DNA of 64,000 nucleotides from Sclerodactyla briareus (GCA_026419785.1 JAODTK010000566.1:31001-95000), one strand, 5' to 3'. Numbered from the stretch's first letter, positions 12,741 to 25,263 are shown. Notes: a model not told the origin generated them from the letters alone. Numbers and translations are program-made.

Positions 12741-13620
12741 CTTCAAGAAGTTGGGTGTTAGCCAACTGAAGGTTCCAAGTGTCGCCACGGTGTATGCTGA
12801 CGTGTGCCGTAGTCGTTTCGAGGAAAGACTCGAGAACGAGACCGATCACGATTACTCACTGACGAGGGCAAGTTTAGTCAGTCGCTTTGAAGGTTGCATG
12901 TAAATGTAACCTCGGCAGGGATAGTAAGACTGAGACCGAGACAGCAGGGGAATCCTTCCAGAATCGTCAAGAGGAAGATTGCTAGAGAAGTATTATTATC
13001 GAACGCAGCCGCCAGACTGAATACCCGGCCTTCTAGGGAGCTTCGGTACATGGCGCTGAAGCCACTGCGTCTTGGTCAGGAAGAGGAGGTCCAGCATTCT
13101 GAGTCCGTGAAGAGAAATACATGACAATGACAACGTACAGGGCTGATTCCCAAGCTTGGAAATCCGGATGGATGGTATTGCATCCCTGGTGACTGAACCG
13201 TCCGTTAATTGTGAATGCCTACTCTCAGGAAAGATGTCTGTGCATACATCCAGCGATGCTCTGCGATGGTGACACAACCTCCACTGCTCAGCTTGGAGTT
13301 CCACTACTAGAGTGGAAAAGGGGACTCATAGCTGGATGAATTCCAGTATTGAAACAACTACACAAAGGTCACAGTCTGTTCAATAGCCTGACAAAGTCTT
13401 TGCTAGGATCATCTGTAACAGGATACATCGTCAGCTGTGTTGCACTTAAGCCATCAGAAAACAGTGAATAATTAGGTTCCACTCCCACATATTCTACTGT
13501 AGATACTGCATTTGATAACTGAGTAATGCGAGGGTGGTGTTACGACTATCATGCAACTGGTCACTCACTGCACGGTCTTCAGCTTAATTGAGTTACAGTC
13601 TGGTTGTTTGACATTGTGTG
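12740..13620 (+). mobile_element. Probable RTE-like LINE remnant (linker plus first RT motifs)
   Basis: The + strand can be read as the region linking endonuclease to RT in an RTE / 'craniofacial development protein 2-like' LINE. First comes SQLKVPSVATVYADVCRSRF (from about 12763), matching the usual 'fDvskLk.p.v...f...l.nRF' signature. A basic stretch with IVKRKIAREVLLSNAAARLN follows (from about 12965). Then DKVFARIICNRIHRQL (about 13388-13436) resembles RT motif 1, usually GKVYARIILNRL. After a frame change, STVDTAFDN (about 13495-13520) fits the usual 'GFrpgrSTvDaiF'. Stops and frameshifts separate these blocks, and the endonuclease and the YADD region are not visible. Downstream (13.62-14.0 kb) no further RT match is seen. 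The weak point is that each block is short; the order and spacing are what make the assignment credible. Confidence 0.5.
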
Positions 13621-16600
13621 CTTACTAGTAGGCCCGGAAGTCTTATTGCGTATTTCACCAAAAAAGAAAAAAAAAACCTCTCGCAGTGCTACCCACCAAC
13701 CGATCCAGATTCCAACCATATCGTAAGTAGTATTGAAAATACCTCCCCCACCCCCCTACAAAAGAAAACTGAAATTCGGGCAATAGAGAATTAAGGCGGT
13801 TAATGCACACTTTTGTTGGTAATGATATTAGTAAGTTTACTCTCTTATAATACAGCAAGACGACAAAACACCATACTTTCAAACTGCTCAGCAAACGTAA
13901 TAGACCGTTGTTTTCGACCGACCCTAGACAGCGCTTTTGAAAATTATTTCACTATTTTGCAACAAGGGAATCAGCTGAACATTGCGAAACTCGAAGCACT
14001 ATATGATGCCTGAAGTTGATGTATTAAAATTCTCTATCCGCACACTCTCCTCTTGTTGCCTCTGGGATGACATTTGCCCTCCCATCGTCGTTTTTCAGTG
14101 CTGCCATCTATGTACTTCACCTGTCTCCTTGTCTGATTTTTTCCGAGGCAGTCGTATTTGGGCTGTGAGCAGTTGCCTTGACAGATCTCGGCTCCAGATG
14201 ATCGAAGAGCTCGTATATGATGGTTACCATACTGTCGGAATGTCTGAGCACACGGCGAAGTATACCTGGCTCCATGAATCTATGACTTCTTTGCTATGTA
14301 ACAACAGAGATTAAAACCTTAATAGAACCTTTCTATACCCTGTGATTGTGGTATTGATAACATGAGCTATTTACGTACTCCGAATTATCAGTGTACTCGA
14401 TGAGATCCTGCTTTTCAGTACATTGATTTTGCATTTGTATCACAATTTTCTAGTCATCATTTATAACCTATTGATTTCACATCGAAGGAATCCCATGCCT
14501 CCACTCTCCCTGTCCACATGAAAAATCGTCAATCGAAGAATTGTATTTATATTTGGGGGCAGTATTTGACATAATCATTTTTTAACAAATCAAACAGTTC
14601 TTACACGTACCTTGAGAGAGCGCCTCGTACGAGCAGTAATCAGTGTATTGACATCCTATACGTTCTATATGTCATGTGTAAGTAATGATAATAAATTCAC
14701 TTTCAAGTGCAAATGCCAAACCCAAATCGCGGAACATCACGATAGTTCCTGAAACATGGAAAGAATGCCTATTAAGCGTAAATTCTAATGTTCAAAACTC
14801 TGCCAACCACTGTAGATGGCCAGATTACTTTATCTCTTCTGCACACAATAACTAATTCTAGCGAGCTCAAGCCTATTACTCAATACATCTGAACTATATA
14901 CATTCTGATAATTCACATTGTGCATCCTTTGGATTATACCCATATCATTTTCTCCGGACCATATTGACATTGGAGCCTCGTCCCACTACATCATAGAGAG
15001 TATACTTCTAACACAAGCCTCAAACTTGCTACTTCGAGTGTAGCCTCCACATCCTGCCGCTCCTATTCAGTCCGCCTCGGTACCTTCTGTATATGCACTG
15101 AAAAAATTAATAAACCATCATTTCCACTCCTTCCTCAAATTCAACAAGGACAATTCTTAACATTTGCTATCAAAATTACAATATTCATGGCCCTGTGGAA
15201 TATTCTTTGAATGTACGATATGTCTTCAGATTTTTTTACACCACGTCAACGGCATAGAGGTGTATTACAAAAGTGTTTACAAAAACCGATATACTGAACC
15301 GCGTTATGTTTGCAATAAATGCGGTATAAAGATACAGTGCATGAATGTATATTCCTAGTACCAGTATTTTTAGCAGAGAAAAGACATTGTTCACCAATCC
15401 TGAACCAATTCTTATGTCTCCCGATTTGCTCACAGTCGAGGTTTCAATTTTCTCTAGGGACCACTAAAACACTATGCGATTCAACATTAACCTGTTTTTA
15501 GAGTCGTGTCGATGAGGATCAATCAACCAAGACAATGGTAGTTAATCAGTGACCCGGATTGATCTTCAATCCGGGTCAATTCAATTGACTTCAATCGCGT
15601 AAGTGTGACTCTAGCTCTAGTTCTCGAGCATATTACAGAATATAGTTTTTTGGAAAAATCATGAAAGTGTCTAGTTTGCTTCTTAGCAGCATGAACGTGG
15701 AGAGCACGTAGCTGCATCATGGAAACAAAGACGACATCTTCCACGTATCAACCCCGGCTGGTGGGACTAACATTCTATAAATCGCTGATACTCAGCTTGG
15801 TAGTTATTTTCTAACCCATTTGTTGATCCCAACGCTTATTTATCTGCCAAATTCATATGAATGAGCAAAATATTGATATGCCTTCAGCAGGTACAATGCA
15901 GGATAAGCTGCGTGTGGTAGCACCTGCCACGTGTATGCTCCAATTCTTCAAGCCGATAATAACGTCAGTCGCTGCACAGCGTTCCATTGAGACGACCGAG
16001 AATGCTGCTTCATCCACATACCATTGGTTAGAAGAGAAAAACAAAACACAAGAGACATAATCTGTCCCCTGGGACGTCAATGCTACTCGAGAATTCGAGC
16101 TAAAGTGGATTTTTTTTTAACCAGTATTTGATGTAGAATTATCCCAGATGATTTTTTTTTTTTGAACATTTAAAACAGTATATCCAATTTTTTTTTTGTA
16201 AATTAGTTAAACCAAGAAGTTGAACAAATTAATTAATACAATGTAGCTACGAAGTTGTATGCATTCATATTTAAGTGCACATAACCTCTACTATTCACTC
16301 ATGTGTTCGTATATGTAGCACACTTATATGAGATTTTCCATTGATAAAACTGAAAGGTGAATGAGAGGAGAATATTGATGTATGTTTACTGTTAATAACC
16401 AACCAACCAACAATACCTATGAAATATTATCACATAACTTCTACTTCGTTGTAGCTCCATAGGAAGCGCTGATGAGGCCTCAATAACACCCCAATAATTG
16501 TCAACAGCGTAAATGTAGCAACGATAATAACATGTTTCCATTTGCAACTATAACAACATGTATTTTCCACAGTCTGGCAATCGCTCAGACACTAACCATT

Positions 16601-16690
16601 GCCTTCGTTCCAAAGACACGCAACTAGAGCCATATCAATGACGTTTGGAGCTAGGTGACGCAAAGGGAAAAACACATACTTGAGAAAGAC
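13620..16690. other. Unassigned DNA, no recognised gene
   Basis: Only short frames occur, without recognisable motifs. Poly-A/T runs occur at 13661-13676, 16110-16118 and 16153-16163. A C-rich tract lies at 13743-13757. No repeat family of the window is seen here. Confidence 0.45.
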
Positions 16691-16698
16691 GAGAGCGA

Positions 16699-16711
16699 GG
16701 GGGGGGGGGGG
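16699..16711 (+). repeat. Poly-G tract (13 G)
   Basis: An uninterrupted run of 13 G, one of many mononucleotide G or C runs in this window that have no coding context. Confidence 0.9.
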
Positions 16712-17320
16712 AATGCTCATCAGTTCTGCGGGCTGAAGCCTAATATATTTCTTTTTGTTATTTATTTCTAAAGAGAAAGTGCAGTTGCTAATCAGCCAAG
16801 ATACCCATGCTCCAATGAGAGAGAAATTCCCAAGAAAGGGTAATGTATTTCGAACTTGTGGGTTACGTTCAGTTGAATAGCGTCCTGCTTTTGCCGAGAG
16901 GTTTCGCACTCTTAGCTAGAACCGTGCAATGTAACAATGGCCGTTGTTAGATAGAACTGAAACGTCCTCATCAGATACATATATAACTGTCATTTCGGTG
17001 GAAACGTCATCTCCTATAACGTCACTCCTGCCTCGTTACAACCTGGTGTGAGGGTGAGACGATAGATGATATAGTCATAGCTTCCTCTTTCGTAGCATTT
17101 TTCCCCCGTTTTGCTGGTATTTTCCCAAGCTTACTGCCCAATGCTGGATAGCACTTTCGCCGTTCCTTACAGTAAACGTTATGGAATGCCCACTTCGACG
17201 TAGCCAAACCAGATTTTCAGAATCTTTCCCGTAGACTTTTCTGCACATGGGGACTGTCTGCAGGGTCAAGTACGGTACATTTGGGTCAACCTACACTCAT
17301 GTCACCGACCCGCTGGAGGT

Positions 17321-17950
17321 GGGGTGGGGGGGGGGGGAGTATCCGGCCTCTGGGCGCGCAGGAGTCTTACGCAAACGATAACCTCATTAATCTCTTCCGC
17401 TACCTGCAATACATTTTTCACTCCGCCTTTTGGAATGGAACACCCTTCGCTATGATGCAATCCATAACGCGGTGGACACTGCGCCTCGAGAAGAGGATAT
17501 TACACTGGCACACCTGTTCAAAATTGATTTACCCGACGAGTGGTCAACAACAAAAACCCCCCTTCCCCCCCCCCCCCCATCCCGGCTTTCTCACGTCTGA
17601 ATGCACCTAACCTATGGAAAATTGATGGTCAGAAACTTATTACTATAAAATCTCTGGCGATCATTTTTGAAGCACCACAGCAGTGTTCAAAATTGATATT
17701 TCCGACAAGAGTAATAAGCTCACCGGCGACGAGCAGCACGCCCCGCTGCCTCGCTACCTGGCTTTCTATTTTTTGCTTCTATTACGGCCTGATCTTGCTT
17801 ATGGCGTTCTCGCAATATACTAGTTGCTATCTAACAATGCTCTTATGGGAAAAATGATGGAAAATAAACTAATGACTACGAATTATGATAAGACCCGTGT
17901 GGAACATTTCTGAAGCACCGCTAACTCAGCATAATCGATAGAGGCATATA
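17321..17950 (+). repeat. Diverged tandem repeat flanked by poly-G and poly-C
   Basis: Poly-G lies at 17326-17337 and poly-C at 17557-17562 and 17565-17578. Between and after them, similar blocks recur. TGTTCAAAATTGAT appears near 17515 and again near 17693. An ATGGAAAATTGATGG-like block near 17613 recurs near 17846, and a TTTTGAAGCACC-like block near 17667 recurs near 17908. Two spacings, about 175 and 240 bp, suggest an eroded tandem array. I do not recognise the family, and unit boundaries are uncertain. Confidence 0.45.
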
Positions 17951-17985
17951 GCTATTGTGTTTTTCTTTCTTTGTTTCTTACAAAG

Positions 17986-18047
17986 GTAATTTACCGGTGA
18001 CACTTCTATCAGTAGTAAGTAATTTACCGGTAGCACTTCTATCAGTA
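17986..18047 (+). repeat. Two-copy 33-bp direct repeat
   Basis: The block GTAATTTACCGG...CACTTCTATCAGTA occurs at 17986 and again at 18019, with a two-base difference (GTGA versus GTAG) in the middle. It lies just upstream of dispersed repeat D copy 1. Confidence 0.85.
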
Positions 18048-18054
18048 ATTAAAG

Positions 18055-18430
18055 GTCGCGCCATTCACTCAAGTAAGGCCCCATCAGACTGGAGTTCCGG
18101 CGTGATCTTCACATGTCGGCACATCTTGGATCGTGTAATATTAGTTTCGAAGTATCACGTTCTAGCTACGGTCGACATCTACAGCCTCGGCAATCGCTGT
18201 GGTTGTATAAACTAGGGGGCCAAACAGGAATATACCCAGTGAAAGCTGGTCTAACCGTAGTCGTTGATTTCATTTGATCACCTGCTTGCCCATGAGGTGT
18301 GAGCAAACCAAGCTTCATTTGTCAGTGAATTCGAAATATGTAACAGTATACTGACAATGACGTCTCTGTATGTAGTTAACCAAGACACCTGAGACATCTC
18401 TCTACACATGCCGCACCTTCTATCCACAGA
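18055..18430 (+). repeat. Dispersed repeat D, copy 1
   Basis: This segment aligns by eye, with many substitutions, to 25440-25820. Shared blocks in order are: a TATCACGTTCTAGC-like block (copy 2 AACACGTTCTGGC); CAGCCTCGGC (copy 2 CAGTCTCGGC); GGGGCCAAAC; ACAGTATACTGA (copy 2 ACAGTATATTGA); and AACCAAGACA...GACATCT (copy 2 AATCAAGACA...GACATCT). No coding capacity is visible. It may be the body or tail of a SINE, since the second copy follows a tRNA-like head. Confidence 0.65.
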
Positions 18431-21240
18431 GCAAACTGAACGTTGTTGTATCAGCGTGCAAAATCGTGAGTGCGCATCAGTTGCCTGGACTGCTTTTTAT
18501 TCCGCTATTCTCCTGCGTTGAAATATCGTGGCCTCGTATGGCGACGATAACGCTGTGTATTTGGCATAATGTCCAACTTCATGTGATTTTGTGATGATAT
18601 CTGACTTCTGTAATATTTCGCCCTGAAAAGCATTGCGTCGTAGTCCGATGATAAGGAGTCACGAGCCACAATACGACACAAAGACTAAGAAAAAAAAACA
18701 TTGTTCATTGCAACACTAAATCAGCTCCCCTTCAGGCGTTGCATTAAAACAATCTCGCGGGTATACTATGTCAGAAGTTATGCTAAGTTTCTCCAACACT
18801 GACGGATTGTTTATACTATCTATATTTATACTCTAAGCGCTCCACAAAACATTAAAAAACGATCATTAATCTGGTACCCCACAATAATCTCTCATCCTGA
18901 TCCACAATTGTTTACTTTTCTAAAAATGGGAAATTGTGCAGCAAATTTCTATGCATCCTTTTTATTAAAGAATTTTTCTCTCTCTCGCTAAGCAGTAAAT
19001 CCCAGTAATAAATTGTACCCTCGTAAAAACACGTCCCTGTCTCTATGAGGAATCTCCACAAGAATATTGTTTTGAGTAAAAACGCTCACACCGGAAACTG
19101 TTGTACGAATGACGAACGAATATACCTCTCGCCTTCATTTATGATTGTTAAAAACTCCAGGTGTATCAGAGTTCGATCTTCTACATATATAGACCTAAAG
19201 TTGTTTTAACCGTATACACACACACGGATAACTGAATGTGATGACAGGAAAAATATTGGCTATGTGCATTTTTCGCATTTATAGCAGAAGAGAATAGTAG
19301 TTACATCGGTTATATTTAATTTAAGCGACTGCCAGTTTGAACAATAATTTATTCTCTCATTGGTGGGACCATTTATTAAAGGAAAAACAATAATTTGCTC
19401 CACTCTGTATAAGGTTCTCTTATTCCTGACTATTGTGACATCCATGTAGTCTATGGAGCAATCTGTAGAGAGGTATCGTCTTTCCGATAACTCTTCCTTG
19501 GCCTTCGCACTTGACCTTTGAAGCGGCACTTGGTATCAAGGTGATTTACTTATCTAATGTATATCACTCGTACTAGTTGTAGGTAGAAGCGTATCCTCCA
19601 ATCATTTATTTTCTTGTCTCGCTTACCGTGTATGGGGCTTCAGGTACGTTGAAAGTATGCTACTCACCGCCAGTATCGCCGTGAGAACTCTCACTCATAT
19701 CCTCCCGAATAACTTGATACTCTACCCGAAATAGAATCTGCCCGTCTGCAGTCACTGTATAATCTTCATTTGAGGGTATTTTCCGTTTGCATTCATTCAA
19801 TTGACATATTCCAGTGTTCACTTGGATGGCCGAGAACTTCATATCACCCATCGATGACCATTTAGAATATTTATTCGAATGTACATCGACCAAGCACATC
19901 CCCTCGAGTAGGCTTTAATGACAGGTCTCGTCCTGTGTTATGTGATGTGGTGTGGCGTGTAATCAACAGTGTTACAGAAATTGTGAATCACGCCGGTCGC
20001 TGCAGGACGTTTCCTCTAGACTACTGCGATAACTGCCTCATTTACATGCCGTTAATTCCGATAAAATCAACAAGGGAATAATATGTGGACGCTCACTCGT
20101 GTCACACGGGACGGCGATGCTCTTCGGAAATGAGGACGATGGTGGGGTTGAGATAACGAACTCGTCCTCGAAACCAGTGCCTGTTTCATTTGTAATGATG
20201 TAATTACGGAGAGACGCGAAATGGAGCCACAATGAGAAGTTACAAGTATTGGACATACATTGTACGGTACGCCACTAGTATTCGAAGCATTATAAAGAAA
20301 AAAGAAGAACCTAAAATAGAATCCAACTGTATTTGAGACATCTTTTCGCAATGGTAACACCCGCGTGAGTTACCTCATCATTTGAGTGGAATTCAAGTAC
20401 CCAACAAGTAGTAATGATGATTAAAGTATGGCTCAATAACCAATGCAATTAATACACAGTAGATAGAACACACATATTCAACGAAGAAAACGATTTTCAG
20501 AGTCAGAAGGCAAAATTATCATGTGAACGGATGCTGCATCACGACGAATTGTTGGAATGGAATATCTTGACTTTTCACATTATTGTACAAATTTTTTCCA
20601 TCTAAAATATCAATCTCTCTCGAAAATGAACGAGTCTTACAATCATACCCCACACCACACCCTACATCTCTCCAGAATAGTCAGAGAGCGTATCGGTTCC
20701 AAACATTGGGTTAATATCGGTGGAGCGATTTGAGAAATGTATAGCGACTTTGGAAAGCGTTATAATAGTACGAAAACAGCAAAGCTGCATTATCCACGTT
20801 AGTAGAGCTGCAGTATTATATTATCATTATTATGTCGTCAGCTGCGTTCCTGAAGGTATACGCCCGTTTTGTAGTTGTCGATAGGTTCGTTGTGATGTAT
20901 CAGCATGGTGTAAGTGGTGGGATTGCTCCGATCGTCGGATGAGGTTTAAACTTTCAATTTTCAATTACATAACCAAGTTCGGAATGTGCCTTTTTCCTGA
21001 TTCTGACATTCATAATTAGCACTCGCAAGATGCAGCTCTGAAGGCAGGAACATCTAAGCAATCAGGCGGGCGGGTTCAGATTAGGTATGTGGGTTGGGTT
21101 ACTTATATGCTGAGGACAAACTTTTTTTGGTCACAATCATTCAAAGTCGTAAGAGGGTGATCCCCAAGAGGTTTTAACGCACGATATAAAACAATATCAG
21201 CCTGTACTATGCTCACAATGAGCAACACACCCGGTTTAAG
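18430..21240. other. Unassigned DNA with one candidate exon
   Basis: No repeat family or known protein is recognised. The minus strand contains two short frames with non-repetitive composition (19.66-19.91 and 20.04-20.26 kb). The first ends at a good splice-donor match and is listed separately. Confidence 0.4.
19672..19911 (-). other. Weak candidate exon, unknown product
   Basis: A minus-strand open frame of about 79 codons runs to a stop that overlaps a strong donor-like site, GGCG/GTGAGT (boundary near 19671/19672). The peptide has ordinary, non-repetitive composition with three Cys (CLVDV..., CQLNEC) and reads like part of an extracellular or beta-rich domain, but I do not recognise it. 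An AG that could serve as acceptor lies near 19909, after an in-frame stop, but with a poor pyrimidine tract. A second frame at 20038-20256 also contains a GTGAGC donor-like site, but splicing the two directly does not keep phase. This is therefore a hint, not a gene model. Confidence 0.15.
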
Positions 21241-21241
21241 C

Positions 21242-21418
21242 TTGATCGAACCAAGCAGTATAGGCTTATCGTGTTCACATGATTTTCATTCTTCCATGTT
21301 TTGATCAAACCAAGCAGTATAGGCTTATCGTGTTCACATGATTTTCATTCTTCCATGTTTTGATCAAACCAAGCAGTATAGGCTTATCGTGTTCACATGA
21401 TTTTCATTCTTCCATGTC
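21242..21418 (+). repeat. 59-bp tandem repeat, three copies
   Basis: Three head-to-tail 59-bp units lie at 21242-21300, 21301-21359 and 21360-21418. Units 2 and 3 are identical apart from the last base, and unit 1 differs only by GATCGAA in place of GATCAAA. Such near-identity shows a very recent or still-unstable duplication. The unit has no coding frame across it and is not seen elsewhere in the window. Confidence 0.97.
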
Positions 21419-22599
21419 TCGTTGACTGCAGATAACCCTTGAACTTTGCCACGCAATCTGTGTCACTCATCCGATGAGTGTTTTTTGGCTGTCCTAATCC
21501 TGCAGGATGAGCACTGTCGACTAGGGAGCCCGACTACCAAGCCCAAATCATCTAGGTAAGGTAAGGTTCACAAGCTATAATTCCAATTTTACTTCCGAAC
21601 TCGGGTTCGTTACTACGCAAGGCGGTTGCATACGCAAATTCCAATTGCTCAGCGTCGACTCAGTATTTTGACAATATTTGCAAACTGTGATCCCTATCGA
21701 CTTTTGATTACTTTTGACCTAACCCACAAACAATAGAGATCATGCACTCAGTATCGGGAACCCACATACCACCCCAGAATGAGCTTCATCACGCAATCCA
21801 AATGAATTGCGGGATCGAGTTATCGTTTCAATTCTCGAATCTGGGGCAACATTTGAAATCAGAACTTTTCAGCACTGGGCACAAATACATTTCATATACC
21901 CATTATTCTCGCGTTGACAACAGATTTCACTATTTATTGCTTATAGTAAGAATTCCCGGCAACGACTGACTCGGTTGTACAGGAAGACTGGCATTACTCT
22001 GACGACAAACTACATTTTCAACATGCCTGTTGGTCAAAAGTATATTTTGGTTACACTAGTATTGAAAATAAGCATTACGGGCAGACGGGCAGCGTGTGGA
22101 TATGCATGCCTTGAGTGTTGCAATCGAAGAGTAACGAATCCATAACATTTAGGTTTTGCCATCGTACTTTATTCCCACCAATCTATTTTACCATAGTAGC
22201 AGTGTGACACAAATTAATATTCTCCATTTCAACTTGATTTTATAGAATATTTAAGGAACTTCTGAACATTTGATCAGTGAATAGGGGCAACATTACATTT
22301 TTATTTAATTTACATTTGGCGTGAACTCGATCCTAAAATTTACAGATTTACCTGGAGTTCTTTACAGAATAATAACATGCATTGTGGGCTGATTTTTTTC
22401 TTCGTTTTCGTCACATATAGCCTATTATTGATATTGCGAAAGTATCTTCAATATTCGGTTCTGACCTTTCGAGTATTTCTCTGTCATTGAATGATACCTT
22501 CGTCAAGAGAAAGAGAGGGAGTGGCTATTGGAAACCTAATGCTTCTCATTTATCCACGATGAGTTTAATCATATAATCCGTTCTACAATTGCCGGTACG

Positions 22600-24760
22600 G
22601 TGAGCAGTAGTCCAGCTTTTGAGTTAAGTCACATGCAAAGTATAGAAAAACAATTCGAGTTTGATCTCTTCAATTACGATGCTTGTTTAGAACAATCACT
22701 GGTTGACCTTCCTTCCACAGCCGTACAGAAACTATTGCTATGTAAATGCTCGGCAAAAGATTCGATGTTTCATATGATCTCGGGCCCGCTGGAGTGAACA
22801 ACAGCCGATATTCTTTAAATTTGGAGACAAAAAAGAGCAAAATGAGTAATACCATCTCTGAGTTAGTTTCCCAGGATTTCAGTGCTCATTTGTCTGACGA
22901 GCAGGGGAGGGCAGTTAGATCACTGGAGAACCTAAGAGGGATCCTCGCTATCTAAAGAACGGCGTCACATTGCTGTTTTAAACATTGGGTCATACAATTG
23001 GGGCTAAGTGTTCAGCGAACAGATGAAACGCACATTGAATATCTTTATTAACCAGAGCAAACCGGTTCTTCAAAAGGTCAGTATATGGTGAAAATGTCGA
23101 TTAATCTAAGATATAATCAATTACTGCAATACTAACACTGCTGATGTAGCCTCGTCTTTCCTTGATTACGAAACAGCGTTCGATTGTTTTTGAACTTGGA
23201 TTTGAACTTCATCCTAACACTTTACATTTCCCTGATTTTGGTATAGAGTTCATTGATTGTGTGAGAGTTTTTCAGAGCAATGCTTAATCTTGCCCATCAT
23301 AAACAATGGACATCTCTCCAGCTATTTCAAAATATCCAGGGGTGTCCGCCAGGGCTGCTCTTAAGCCCATATATTTTCATTCTTCCAAATATTAATGTCT
23401 CTCATACAGAAAAACACAGTTATATAAGGGATTGTTATTCCGCAAAATGGAATCAAGATTACGCACTATGCCGATGATACGGTTTCACTTACGGATAGCT
23501 GCCTCTCTCCATGAATGTTTGAATGTTTTATATAATTCTCTAACGTTTCTGATCTGAATGTTATATTCCAGAAATCCTTCTTTTTTCCATTGGGCTCTTT
23601 TGTTGTTGAGGCTCAAAGGTATTTTGCATGCTTGGTCAGTTCGTGACCTTACCTCATTAGGGCAAATTCAGATTATTAAGAGCCTTGCTCTTTCTCAGCT
23701 TGCCTAATCCTCCTCAGCAATCCATTGCTGATCTAAATTGCATATTGTACCAGTTGGTTTGGTCGAATAAGAATGATATGGTCAAAAGATCCACAATCAT
23801 TAATACGAGAGTAAAGGTGGTTTAACGTGGGTTGATATTTCCTTCTATCAAAATTTGAAATGCACGTGGATAAAAAAAAAAAAAATACTTGGGTACTGAT
23901 AGAGTCAGTGGGAACTATTTTGAAAAAGTATAGCAAGTCGTTTATTTTTAAGTGTACTTAGATTAAGGATACAGTTGTTCATGTGAAAACACAAGTTTGC
24001 GAGGCTCGGGCGGAATTTAATTTCTGCCAGACTGCCGTTGTGAGAAGAGATTATACTTAACCATGATAATTCTAAGATCAATAACAAGTCATTCTCCCCC
24101 ATCGGGCTGATGCAGCGTAATTTGATTTTCATTCAAAATGTCATTGCAAACACTGGCCATTAAATGTCTTATCAACATTTTTAAGAACAAATCACTGATT
24201 TTCCTTTCACAACATACTTTGGTCTAGTTGGAACGATTCACAGAAATTGCCAGGAATTTCGGTGAAGGTGAGAACCTTTTAAAAATAGCGAAATGAATCA
24301 CCTTCTATTACTCCGTAAACCAAGATTTTCCAAATTAGTGTATAGTCTGTTAATTTGTAAAATAAGCACACCTCCTACTTGTATCGAGAAATGGGGCTCA
24401 TTTACTTCGAGATTTTCGAGAGTCGCAACTGGAATCTATATTCATGTACCCCATCCAAGCTGTTCATAATTCCAAGGTCTCTTACTTTCAGCTCCGATCT
24501 CTGCACAGAATTTTGGGAACAAATTATCTCTCATTCAAAATGGAACTTGCTGAACGGCCTAGGTGTACATTTCGCAACGAGCAGGAAGAAACTTTATCCC
24601 ATTTTTTTTTTTTTTGTGAATGTCCATCCCTGAGACCATTCTGGCCATGTTTAGTTATTGTGTTAAAATTTATCATATTCTTTCTTTTTTTCTTGATATC
24701 TGCTTTGGTTGCTATGATGACATGGATAATCCAATTAACTTTCTAATTCTCTATGCGAAG
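22600..24760 (+). mobile_element. Tx1/L1-like LINE ORF2 pseudogene
   Basis: This is the largest recognisable element. On + in order: SRYSLNLETKKSKMSNTISE (22802 onward), corresponding to the 'kYFlnLEkrn' block before the RT. Then FLDYETAFD (23158-23184; the catalytic-Asp motif, usually FlDfekAFD), and IINNGHLSSYFKISRGVRQG ending in GVRQGC at 23341-23358. A frameshift follows, then LLSPYIFIL, and IKITHYADDT with the YADD catalytic box at 23467-23481. WSVRDLTSLGQIQIIKSLAL follows (about 23634 onward). The C-terminus has FQLRSLHRILGTNYLSFKM and CTFRNEQEETLSHFFFFCEC ending RPFW (about 24490-24650), the Cys/His-type tail of Tx1/L1 elements. Multiple stops and frameshifts show it is inactive. The endonuclease and ORF1 are not identified upstream, so the copy is probably 5'-truncated or too diverged there. 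The poly-T at 24602-24615 is internal. Confidence 0.88.
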
Positions 24761-25042
24761 AAGTGTATTTACATAGCAAACTGAATTTCATAATTCCAAA
24801 TGCGGCAGCTTTTTACTACAGTTTCCATTTCGAATTGGGTGTTGAATGTTCTATCCTAAAGAAGAACGGGAAACACGATCGATTATCAATAATGGAAAAT
24901 TATGTTATCTGATTAATATCACTTTTACATTATGTCGTTGAATTTACGTCAAAATCATGCCTCTTTTCCATCAGAAATTGCAAACGCTTTCATATTTTGT
25001 TGTACTTACACAATGCCCATAGCAGCTGGTACCTATAGATGA

Positions 25043-25105
25043 GCGACCTTGGTCCAGTGATTGTGCATGGAGTCCACAGGTTGTTGATTCGGATCCCCCG
25101 GGAAG
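25043..25105 (+). repeat. tRNA-like Pol III promoter, probable SINE head
   Basis: TGGTCCAGTGA at 25050-25060 fits the A box except at its last base, and GATTCGGATCC at 25086-25096 fits the B box. The A-to-B spacing of 36 bp is shorter than the usual 43-44 of a tRNA, so a diverged tRNA-derived SINE is likelier than a functional tRNA. The downstream DNA to about 25820 is probably the SINE body (see the hairpin and repeat D). Confidence 0.5.
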
Positions 25106-25263
25106 AGGATTAGTGTTTCGACTTATGCTGGAGAATCAAATGCGGCTATTCAGGCAGTCCGTGTGATCGGGAAAGTTCGGCTGGTTGCGAACCCAAACTA
25201 CTGATCATCCCACCGGTTAATTCTAGTTGATGATGCGTTCCAGCCCACTCAGCTGAATGAGTA

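Noticed and set aside
13661-13676. Poly-A tail of a processed gene copy
   Set aside because: The run faces no recognisable coding sequence on either side.
20038-20256. Upstream exon joined to the 19.7-kb candidate
   Set aside because: The donor-like GTGAGC and the best acceptor do not keep reading phase, and no alternative is better.
21242-21418. CRISPR-like array
   Set aside because: The 59-bp units abut with no spacers between them, and the genome is animal.
25043-25105. Functional tRNA gene
   Set aside because: A-to-B spacing is too short and no cloverleaf can be drawn. A SINE head is likelier.
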